From contig NZ_JABSTZ010000001.1 of NCBI RefSeq assembly GCF_013283745.1, positions 364,406-428,405 of the forward strand: a DNA stretch of 64,000 bases. Reading direction: 5' to 3'. Position numbers and translations under genes: made by a program. How positions within the stretch are numbered: position 1 is the first letter of the stretch; each line of letters opens with the position of its first letter. Positions 57,407 to 64,000 of the stretch are shown here, piece after piece. Under the pieces are notes generated by a model that had not been told where the DNA came from, did no database searches, and worked only from the letters and a program-made list of their open reading frames with translations. This DNA is from Aeromicrobium stalagmiti (GTDB lineage Bacteria > Actinomycetota > Actinomycetes > Propionibacteriales > Nocardioidaceae).

Positions 57407-58795
57407 ATGACCGACAGCATCGTCCACGCGACCGTGCGACTGACGATCCTCGGCGACGGCGGACGCGTCGACCTGGCCGTGCCGCTCTGGACCGAGATCA
57501 CCTCCCTCGCCGCGATGTACGTCGACCACACGCAGTGCGACCCGATCACCCTGCACGCCTCCTCCGGTCGCCCCTTCGCCGCCGGCAGCACCGTCCACGG
57601 CGCCGGCCTGACGCACGGCGACGTGCTGGTCGCCATCACCGGCACCGGGCTGCCGGGGCGTCGGGTCCTGGGCCGCGACGAGGCCGACGACGACACCCCC
57701 GCACCCGTGCGCGCCGAGGCGCGGCGCGACCTGATGGGCCCGGTCGCCACCGTCGCCGCGGCGATCGTCGCCGCCGTCGCCGGATCGCTCGAGGGCGGAG
57801 TCGCCGCCGACGGCGTGACGGCCGGCCTCCTGGTGCTCGCCCTGCTGACGATCCTGCTGGCCCGCGGCCATCGCCGCGTCGACCGCGCCTGGCTGTCCGT
57901 CGTGCCCCTTCTCGTGGCAGCTGCGGCCGCCACGTCCGCCGTCGCCACGCTCGGCGACGGTGACAGCGGTGACGTCCTGCTCGTGGCCGCCGTCGCCGGG
58001 CTGGTGGCCGCAGCCTCAGCGGCCGCCGTCCGCACCGGATCCCCGCGGGTGGCCGACGACTGGCTGATCGCGTGGATCTTCACCGGCGCCGCCGTCGCCG
58101 GCGCCGCGTCCGCGTGCCTCCTGATGGACTGGTCCACCACGACCTTCTGGGTCCTGGTGCTGACGCTCGCCACCGTGTCGACCCGGCTCGTCCCTGCACG
58201 CGTCGTCGAGGTGCCCGACCACGTGCTGCTCGACTTCGCCCGGCTGGCCGTCACTGCCTGGACCGCTCGCGAGCAGCCCCGGCGCTCGTTCCGCGGGGTC
58301 ATCCGCCGCGACGACGTCGAGTCGGTCGCCCGCCACGCCCTGCGTCTCGTCGACGCCGCGAGCGTCTTCGCCGCCGCAGCAGCCCTCACCGCCACGGCTG
58401 CGCTCGCCATGGGCGATCCCGGCACGAGCCGCCGCATCGGCATCGTCATGCTGTGCCTCGGCGCCGGTGCGTCCATGACGCTCGGTGCGCGCAACCTGCG
58501 CATCCGGGTGGCCCGACGGGTGCAGCGGACCACCGGCACCGTGATCCTCGTCCTCATCACGCTCTCGATGCTCACCGGGCTCGGGGTCTCGGCCCGGCCG
58601 ATCTTCACCACGGCGGTGGTCGCGCTCGGTGCGCTGCTGCTCGTCGTGGCCCGAGCGGCCGGCCGAGGGTGGACGTCGGTGCGCTGGTCGCGGACCGCCG
58701 AGACGGCCGAGACGCTCGCCGGCGTCCTGGTCTACGGGTCGCTCCCGCTCGCGACCGGACTCTTCGACTGGATGCGGGTCCTGACCTCCGGATGA
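57407..58795 (+). CDS. EccD-like type VII secretion membrane protein, first copy
   Basis: A 462-residue protein: N-terminal ubiquitin-like (YukD/EccD) domain (VHATVRLTILGDGGRVDLAV to ~residue 85, VHGAGLTHGDVLVAI), then about eleven membrane helices. It starts at ATG 57407 with AAAGGGGGG 6 nt upstream. It differs clearly from the second eccD at 62704. Whether both form part of one translocon, or this copy belongs to a different complex, is unknown. It is the first plus-strand gene of the locus; the esx promoter follows it. Confidence 0.82.
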   Translation: MTDSIVHATVRLTILGDGGRVDLAVPLWTEITSLAAMYVDHTQCDPITLHASSGRPFAAGSTVHGAGLTHGDVLVAITGTGLPGRRVLGRDEADDDTPAPVRAEARRDLMGPVATVAAAIVAAVAGSLEGGVAADGVTAGLLVLALLTILLARGHRRVDRAWLSVVPLLVAAAAATSAVATLGDGDSGDVLLVAAVAGLVAAASAAAVRTGSPRVADDWLIAWIFTGAAVAGAASACLLMDWSTTTFWVLVLTLATVSTRLVPARVVEVPDHVLLDFARLAVTAWTAREQPRRSFRGVIRRDDVESVARHALRLVDAASVFAAAAALTATAALAMGDPGTSRRIGIVMLCLGAGASMTLGARNLRIRVARRVQRTTGTVILVLITLSMLTGLGVSARPIFTTAVVALGALLLVVARAAGRGWTSVRWSRTAETAETLAGVLVYGSLPLATGLFDWMRVLTSG

Positions 58796-58817
58796 CGACC
58801 GGTGCGACCCTAGTCAC

Positions 58818-58873
58818 GATGAACTAGAAATTCATCATCCTCGAGTAGTCATTCAAGACTTGCTGTCATAGTC
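58818..58873 (+). promoter_or_regulatory. AT-rich promoter region with GATGAA palindrome before the esx genes
   Basis: GATGAA-N7-TTCATC (58818-58836) is an AT-rich palindrome in a GC-rich genome. CATAGT (58868-58873) is a possible -10 about 46 nt before the first esx ATG. It lies in the 124-bp gap after the EccD-like gene. A bound regulator could control the substrate operon separately. Confidence 0.4.
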
Positions 58874-58919
58874 TGGGGCCACACATCGTCTGGGCGCGAG
58901 AGCGCAAGGGGGACCACTC

Positions 58920-59234
58920 ATGACCGATCTCAGTCGCGAAGAACAAGCGCTGACCAAGGCCGCCGGACTCGTCCGTGACGCCTACGGTCAGCTCAACAGC
59001 CAGGTTGCCGACCTGCCGACCCGTCTGGAGACCAAGGGCTCCTGGGAGGGCGGAGGCTCCGAGAGCTTCACCGGTCTCGTCGGTGCATGGACCCGCGAGA
59101 CGGGCCGCATCCTCAAGGCCCTCGAGGTCTTCGAGCAGAACCTCACCAGCGCCGACAAGGCCTACACGGTCACCGACCAGGCGCAGCAGGACAAGTACCA
59201 GCAGATGGCCAACCGCATGACGACGCAGGGCTGA
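58920..59234 (+). CDS. WXG100 family ESX substrate, first member
   Basis: A 104-residue all-helical protein. The WXG turn is SWEGGGSESF and the C-terminus holds the secretion motif YxxxD in AYTVTDQA. No signal peptide. It starts with ATG 58920. The neighbouring 100-residue protein is its likely heterodimer partner, as with EsxA-EsxB. It is followed after 14 nt by that gene. Confidence 0.92.
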   Translation: MTDLSREEQALTKAAGLVRDAYGQLNSQVADLPTRLETKGSWEGGGSESFTGLVGAWTRETGRILKALEVFEQNLTSADKAYTVTDQAQQDKYQQMANRMTTQG

Positions 59235-59248
59235 GAGAGGACTTCACC

Positions 59249-59551
59249 ATGACCGGAAGCACAGGACGTCTTGCTGTCTCCTTCGGCGGACTCGGCGGAC
59301 TCGCCGGAGAGGTCGGCGCAGCTGTCACCAAGCTGCAGAGCCGCCTCGACCAGCTCGACCAGGACCTGACCCCGCTGAAGGCTGACTGGACCGGTGAGGC
59401 CTCGGCCTCCTACCAGCAGGCCAAGGGCAAGTGGGACCAGGCCATCGCCGACCTCAAGATGACGCTCCAGGCGTCGGGTCAGGCCGTCAACGACTCGCAC
59501 GACGACTACAAGCACACCGAGGGCAAGAACTCGGCGGCGTTCGGCGGCTGA
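59249..59551 (+). CDS. WXG100 family ESX substrate, second member
   Basis: A 100-residue helical protein beginning MTGSTGRLAVSFGGLGGLAG. The WXG motif is DWTGEASASYQQ and the secretion motif YxxxE is in DDYKHTEGK near the C-terminus. The ATG at 59249 has GAGAGAGGA 7 nt upstream. It is probably the partner of the 104-residue protein and is the second gene of the operon. Confidence 0.92.
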   Translation: MTGSTGRLAVSFGGLGGLAGEVGAAVTKLQSRLDQLDQDLTPLKADWTGEASASYQQAKGKWDQAIADLKMTLQASGQAVNDSHDDYKHTEGKNSAAFGG

Positions 59552-59557
59552 TCGACC

Positions 59558-60145
59558 ATGGTCCGTGACGACGACTCCGCAACCGCCCCCGCCACTGGCG
59601 GGGGCGGTTCGACCGCTGACCTCGAGCTGACGATCGAGGACGTCGAGAAGATCGGCCAGGACACGTCCGCACTCACGGCCAAGACCCAGGCCGCGCTGGC
59701 CATGCTCGCCGACGCCAAGGGATCGCCGGGCGACTTCAGCAGCTATGGCCCCGCGCAGGCCCTCTTCGCGCAGCACCAGGCCGTCGTCGAGGTCTTCGAG
59801 AAGACGCTCTCGGCCATGACGACCGACATCGACGACTTCGGCGCCACGATCGTGCAGGCCGCGCGCAACCACGCACAGACCGACGGCGACGTGCTGGCCG
59901 CGCTGACCGCCATCGGATCCAAGGTCACCGGCAGCGTCACCCGCAGCGCCCACAACGATGCCCGCAACGAGGGTGGCTACGCGCTGCTCGATGCCGACGA
60001 GCAGCTCGACTCCGACAGCGAGATCGACACGTACGGCGAGAAGCACGAAGAGGTTCTCGATCCGTCGATCAACGCTCTGCGCCCGCAGGACGAGGGGCAC
60101 GCGGGCACCGGTGGCGCGGCGCTCGACGGGAACGGCCCGCCGTGA
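59558..60145 (+). CDS. ESX-locus small protein with WXG-like helices, putative substrate
   Basis: A 195-residue protein. After a Gly/Thr-rich N-terminus there is a helical region (LELTIEDVEKIGQDTSALTA to ~residue 110) resembling an elongated WXG/EspA-type hairpin, then a disordered acidic tail. A YxxxD motif is present in GGYALLDADEQ. No WXG tripeptide is seen, so it is only inferred to be a secreted substrate or a chaperone-like component. It overlaps mycP by 4 nt (GTGA). Confidence 0.75.
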   Translation: MVRDDDSATAPATGGGGSTADLELTIEDVEKIGQDTSALTAKTQAALAMLADAKGSPGDFSSYGPAQALFAQHQAVVEVFEKTLSAMTTDIDDFGATIVQAARNHAQTDGDVLAALTAIGSKVTGSVTRSAHNDARNEGGYALLDADEQLDSDSEIDTYGEKHEEVLDPSINALRPQDEGHAGTGGAALDGNGPP

Positions 60146-61413
60146 GCCCCCGCGGCCGCCGGGGCACAGCGGTCGCCGCCGCTCTGACGCTCCTCACGCT
60201 CGCCGTGCCTGCGCCGGCGTCGGCAGAACCGCTCGACCCTTGGTGGTTCCAGGGTCTGGCGGTCTCCGAGGCGCACCAGCAGTCGACCGGCAAGGGCGTG
60301 CGGATCGCGGTCATCGACGGTGCCATCAACACCGACGTGCCCGAGCTCGACGGCGCCAAGGTGACCTTGCGCGGGGCGGTCAAGCCCGATGGGTCCGAGG
60401 GACTCGCCGAGGCGCGCTCGTATCCCACTGCCCGCTATGCGGGTCACGGCACGGCGATGACGAGCCTCATCGTCGGTCAGGGCAAGGGCAATGCCCCGGG
60501 CGGAGCCGGCATCACGGGCATCGCGCCCGATGCGGAGGTCTTCTTCTACCAGAAGGACCCCGATCCGACCGATCGCGAGTCCGGCTATCCCTCCGAGCTG
60601 TTCGACCAGGCCATCAAGGACAAGGTCGACATCATCAGCTACTCGTTCACCAACACGCTCCAGCTGCAGTACGAGGTCGAGCAGGCCCAGAAGGCCGGCA
60701 TCGTCGTGGTAGCCGGGGCCGGCAACCCCAACGGGCCCGTCACCGAGCCCGCCAGCATTCCCGGGGTCGTGGCCGTCGGCGCGATCGACAAAGACGCCAA
60801 GCCGTGGAGCAAGCAGCCCGACGGCAACCTCTCGATCGTCGCCCCAGGGGTCGACGTGGCCTCCGGGATCATGGAAGGCCCCGTCGACCAGGCCCGATGG
60901 GTGTCCGGCGAGGAACGGACCGGCACCTCCGACGCGACACCGCTCGTGGCGGGCGCCTTGGCGCTGGTGAAGTCCAAGTACCCCGACGCCACCGGCAACC
61001 AGCTCATCCAGCAGCTCATCCACAGCTCCGGAGGTCGTGACTTCGGCTACCGGCAGTCGACCGGCTTCGGCGTGATCAGCCTGCGCAAGCTGCTCGCCCG
61101 CGACCCGTCCGGCTGGCCCGACGTCAACCCGCTGCTGAAGAACCCCAACGACGCCTTCGCGGCCTACCCGCTCTCGGCGTGGAAGGACCCGAAGACCACC
61201 GAGCCGACGTCGCCGAGCGCGAGCCCGACGCCGGCCGACGATCCGACGCCGCAGGCCGCTACGACCGCCGACGACTCGTCCGGACCGGCGATCTGGATCA
61301 GCATCGCGGCCGCCGTGGCCCTGCTCGCGGTCCTGCTGGTCCTTCGACACCGACGCACCACTTCACGCGCACTCACCGGAACGACAGGGGGCAGCACCGA
61401 TGGGACCCAATGA
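60142..61413 (+). CDS. mycP: mycosin (MycP), type VII secretion subtilisin-like protease
   Basis: A 423-residue S8 peptidase. Signal peptide ends near ALTLLTLAVPAPASAEP. The catalytic triad is Asp59 (RIAVIDGAI), His102 (YAGHGTAMTS) and Ser263 (TGTSDATPLVAG). A Thr/Pro-rich linker leads to a C-terminal anchor (ISIAAAVALLAVLLVL), so the protease faces outward. The start is GTG, overlapping the previous stop. Mycosins process ESX substrates and stabilise the translocon. Its 3' end overlaps the next gene by 14 nt. Confidence 0.93.
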   Translation: MSPRGRRGTAVAAALTLLTLAVPAPASAEPLDPWWFQGLAVSEAHQQSTGKGVRIAVIDGAINTDVPELDGAKVTLRGAVKPDGSEGLAEARSYPTARYAGHGTAMTSLIVGQGKGNAPGGAGITGIAPDAEVFFYQKDPDPTDRESGYPSELFDQAIKDKVDIISYSFTNTLQLQYEVEQAQKAGIVVVAGAGNPNGPVTEPASIPGVVAVGAIDKDAKPWSKQPDGNLSIVAPGVDVASGIMEGPVDQARWVSGEERTGTSDATPLVAGALALVKSKYPDATGNQLIQQLIHSSGGRDFGYRQSTGFGVISLRKLLARDPSGWPDVNPLLKNPNDAFAAYPLSAWKDPKTTEPTSPSASPTPADDPTPQAATTADDSSGPAIWISIAAAVALLAVLLVLRHRRTTSRALTGTTGGSTDGTQ

Positions 61414-62707
61414 GCTGAAGCTGCAGGAGATCGCCGGGACGGGGGCCTCAGGCGCCGCGACCAAGAAGCGCGCCTGGAAGGACTCCTACGCCGAGGTCGA
61501 CGACCTGCTGATCGACCTGCGGATCCACCGCGCCCGGACCCGCAACGCCTGGACCGGAGCGGACGCGGAGGCGGCCTCGGCGGCCTTCGACAAGAAGGTG
61601 ACCGAGCTCGAGACGTACCGCGACCAGATGAGGGACTCCGCGCTGGCGATGGAGGAGGCCCGCAACGGCCTGGCCAACGCCAAGACCAACCTCGCGGGGC
61701 TCCCGGCGGTCGGCGCCCCGCCCGTGTCGCCGGGAACGATCGACGCCGGAGCGACGAAGGACGAGCAGGACGCGCACTCGGAGAAGCTGCGCGACCACGC
61801 GATGGCGGAGCGGGCACACACCGACGCCATCGAGGCGCGTGAGAAGCGCGCGGGCGAGGCCCTCACCGAGTTCGAGGCCTCGGTCAAGGTTGCGCAGGCA
61901 CTGCTGAGCAAGGCGGCTCCTCGCGGCGACCAGCCCGTCGACTCCGCCGATCGCGGCGGCGACGGCCCCGGCACGTCGACCACCAACGGCACCACAGGCA
62001 GCACGGGCGGCAGCAGCACGGGCACCCCTGTGGTGGGCGGCAGCGCCTCGATCGACCAGATGCTGACCACGACCGGAGCCGTGGCGACCACCGGCCTCAT
62101 CGGCGGGATCAAGTCCCCGCCGGGCACCCAGGGCTCCACGCAGGACGGCAACGCGGGCAGCAACGCCGGACAGGACCTCACCGGCGGCGCCGGCGGCAGC
62201 GCCGGCATGATCGGCGGCGGCGGCACGAGCGCCGCGACCAGTGCGGCCGGTGTGCTCGGTGCGGGCCGCGGCCTGCTCAACCGTCTCACCGGCGGCGCCG
62301 CCAGCGGCAGCGCGGGTGCACCGGCCGGATCCGGTCGCACCGCCGGCATGCAGAACGGGTCGACGCTCGGCTCTCGGACTGCGGGCCAGCCCGCCTCGGG
62401 CTCGAGCGCGGCTCGTCCCGGAGGCGCCCCGTCGTCCGGCGCCCAGTCGTCGGCCGGTCGCCCCGGGGGCGCTCAGCCGTCGGGTGGTCGCTCCGGCGGA
62501 TCCGGCCAGGCCGGCAGCCGCGGGGCAGGCCCCGGCACCGGATCGCGCAGCAGCGGCACGGGCGGCACGGGCGGGCGTGGAGCCGGCTCCGGAGCCGGCC
62601 GCGGCGGTCAGCAGCGCGACGGTGACGACCAGACGCTCGACCACATGGCCTTCGACGACGACCAGTGGCTCGACGACGACGAGACGTCCCCGGGAGTCAT
62701 CGCGTGA
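61400..62707 (+). CDS. Gly/Ser-rich protein with WXG-like N-terminus, ESX-associated
   Basis: A 435-residue protein. Its N-terminal ~180 residues are helical and include NAWTGADAEAASAAF, a WXG-type turn, and a likely coiled coil. The remainder is Gly/Ser/Thr/Pro-rich low complexity, ending in an acidic segment (DDQTLDHMAFDDDQWLDDDE). The layout resembles PPE/EspB-type secreted proteins, but I find no diagnostic PPE motif. It starts inside the mycP end (14-nt overlap) and overlaps eccD by 4 nt (GTGA). It is probably secreted or a pore/tether component. Confidence 0.78.
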   Translation: MGPNELKLQEIAGTGASGAATKKRAWKDSYAEVDDLLIDLRIHRARTRNAWTGADAEAASAAFDKKVTELETYRDQMRDSALAMEEARNGLANAKTNLAGLPAVGAPPVSPGTIDAGATKDEQDAHSEKLRDHAMAERAHTDAIEAREKRAGEALTEFEASVKVAQALLSKAAPRGDQPVDSADRGGDGPGTSTTNGTTGSTGGSSTGTPVVGGSASIDQMLTTTGAVATTGLIGGIKSPPGTQGSTQDGNAGSNAGQDLTGGAGGSAGMIGGGGTSAATSAAGVLGAGRGLLNRLTGGAASGSAGAPAGSGRTAGMQNGSTLGSRTAGQPASGSSAARPGGAPSSGAQSSAGRPGGAQPSGGRSGGSGQAGSRGAGPGTGSRSSGTGGTGGRGAGSGAGRGGQQRDGDDQTLDHMAFDDDQWLDDDETSPGVIA

Positions 62708-64000
62708 GCACAGCGGTCTACTCGCTCGGCGGCCTGGTGCGCGTCACGATCGCCTCGGGCGACCGGCGCACCGACCTCGCCCTGCCCTCGGCCGTGACGG
62801 TCGCCGAGCTGCTGCCCGAGCTCGCCCGCTCGATGGGCGTGCTCGACCCGAGCTCGGCCCACACCGGCTTCCGGCTGCTCGCCGCCGACGGCAGCGAGCT
62901 CTCGGCCTCGGCCGGCCTGGCGTTCCAGAACGTCCACGACGGCGCGCTGCTGACCCTCGCACCCGGCGGGCAGGCAGCCCCCCGCGTCTACGACGACGTG
63001 GTCGAGGCCATGTCGGACGTCATCGAGGACAGCACCAGCCCGTGGGAGGCCTCGGCCGCCCGCAGGACCGCTCTCGTCGCGGCCGGCTCGCTGCTGGCCC
63101 TCGGCGCCCTGTCCATCGCGATCGAGCGCACGAGCGTGCTCGCCGGATCGCTCGCCGGCGTCATCGCCCTCGTCCTGCTCGCCGCGTCGATCGTGCTGTC
63201 GCGGCTCGAGCACGAGGACGAGATCGCCCTGATGCTCGGCTGGTCGGCCGTCGTCTTCGCCGCCGTCGGCGCGTTCACCGGCGTGACGTCCGACGAGGTG
63301 CTCGGCGCCTCCGTGGCCTCCGCCGGCGGCGCAGGTGCCGTCACGGCCGTCCTCGCCATGGCCGGTCTGGAGCGTCACCGGCTCCTGCTCCTGCCCGGAG
63401 CGATCCTCGGCGTGCTGGCCGCCGCCGCCAGCGGCCTGGTCATCGCGACCGACCTCGGCGCTGCCGAGATCTACCTCGTCGCCCTCGCCCTCGTCGTGAT
63501 CGCCTCGGGCGTGCAGCCGGCCCTCGCACTGACGTCGGCCGGAGCCTCGTCGCCGCAGCCCGAGGACCCGGCCCTCATGCCCGACGACCCGGCCGAGGTC
63601 AGCATCGACGAGGTCCGGGCCGGTGCCCGCATCGGCCACGAGATCCTGCTGGCCACCACGATCACCAGCGGGCTGCTGCTGGTCGCCGTCGCCCCGCTGG
63701 CCGTCACGCTCGGTGTCACCGGCATGCTGACGACCGTCGCCGCGGCGATCGCGCTGCTGGTCCGCACCCGTCAGTTCCGCTCCGGCACCGAGGTCGGCGC
63801 CGGACTCGTCACCGCTGCCGCCGGCATCCTCTCGATCGCCGTGAGCGTCCTGGTGCTGCAGCCCGACTGGCGTCCCGGCCTGATCGTCGTCCTGACGGTC
63901 GTCGCAGCAGGCACGCTCGTCACGACACTCGTCCCGTCCACCCACACCGTCTCGCGAGGACGGACCGCCGAGCTGCTCGAGCTCGTCGCCCTCGTCGCGA
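62704..64000 (+). CDS. eccD: type VII secretion integral membrane protein EccD, 3' end outside window
   Basis: The open frame runs from GTG 62704 to the window edge (432 codons so far, no stop). The N-terminal ubiquitin-like domain reads GLVRVTIASGDRRTDLALPS and VTVAELLPELARSMG, classic EccD. A cytoplasmic linker (AAPRVYDDVVEAMSDVIEDS) precedes at least nine membrane segments. It overlaps the Gly/Ser-rich gene as GTGA. It is the second EccD-type gene of the locus and the more canonical one. EccB and EccE are not seen up to the end. Confidence 0.9.
   Translation, partial: MSTAVYSLGGLVRVTIASGDRRTDLALPSAVTVAELLPELARSMGVLDPSSAHTGFRLLAADGSELSASAGLAFQNVHDGALLTLAPGGQAAPRVYDDVVEAMSDVIEDSTSPWEASAARRTALVAAGSLLALGALSIAIERTSVLAGSLAGVIALVLLAASIVLSRLEHEDEIALMLGWSAVVFAAVGAFTGVTSDEVLGASVASAGGAGAVTAVLAMAGLERHRLLLLPGAILGVLAAAASGLVIATDLGAAEIYLVALALVVIASGVQPALALTSAGASSPQPEDPALMPDDPAEVSIDEVRAGARIGHEILLATTITSGLLLVAVAPLAVTLGVTGMLTTVAAAIALLVRTRQFRSGTEVGAGLVTAAAGILSIAVSVLVLQPDWRPGLIVVLTVVAAGTLVTTLVPSTHTVSRGRTAELLELVALVA

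Overview
The window is one contiguous, GC-rich, gene-dense actinobacterial chromosome segment with no rRNA, tRNA, insertion sequence or CRISPR array that I can see. The 33-residue ribosomal protein bS22, the radA-disA pair, clpC with a ClgR-type site, FtsH upstream of folE-folP-folB-folK, and a type VII (ESX) locus point to Actinomycetes. The protein sequences suggest Nocardioidaceae (Aeromicrobium- or Nocardioides-like), but the genus is an inference.

The order follows two blocks that I recall from Mycobacterium tuberculosis. About 0.9-9.2 kb matches Rv0496-Rv0502 (Ppx/GppA, sugar isomerase-like protein, proC, HTH protein, bS22, SDR, acyltransferase), with acuC, an SBF-like symporter and a LysE exporter added. 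About 12.2-44.6 kb matches Rv3585-Rv3628 (radA, disA, membrane protein, mutY, clpC, lysS, coaX-panD-panC-DUF2520, DUF3180-folK-folB-folP-folE-ftsH, hpt-tilS-metalloprotease-dacB, ppa). Accessory cassettes sit inside this core: a TetR/SMR divergon (16.4-17.3 kb), a lipoprotein (21.9-22.8 kb), a glycosyltransferase with a MidA-like methyltransferase / polysaccharide pyruvyl transferase / divergent NuoD-like operon and a DUF885 protein (26-32.7 kb), and a coiled-coil/TupA-type ATP-grasp pair (38.3-40 kb).

After ppa come two exported proteins (an FnIII-endo/exonuclease/phosphatase protein and a sugar dehydrogenase-like propeller). Next is a TetR-controlled oxidative cassette: a monooxygenase with the Baeyer-Villiger fingerprint followed by a cytochrome P450. 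A DUF3516 helicase follows. From 53.3 kb to the end lies an ESX-type secretion locus: eccC on the minus strand, then on the plus strand an EccD-like protein, two WXG100 proteins, a third small likely substrate, a mycosin, a Gly/Ser-rich WXG-like protein, and the start of a second eccD that runs off the window.

The main observations for a second look are these. (1) MidA-like methyltransferase, pyruvyl transferase and an orphan NuoD-like protein are coupled by ATGA overlaps; the NuoD-like protein has Trp where I align the quinone-binding Tyr. (2) About sixteen genes carry a TAnnnT box 6-9 nt before the start codon, which suggests leaderless mRNAs; in the proC/symporter pair a single 10-bp palindrome supplies both -10 boxes. 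(3) Two TetR divergons have visible palindromic operators placed on such -10 boxes. (4) A 41-bp tandem repeat encodes the last residues and stop codon of lysS. (5) The ESX locus holds two EccD-family proteins.
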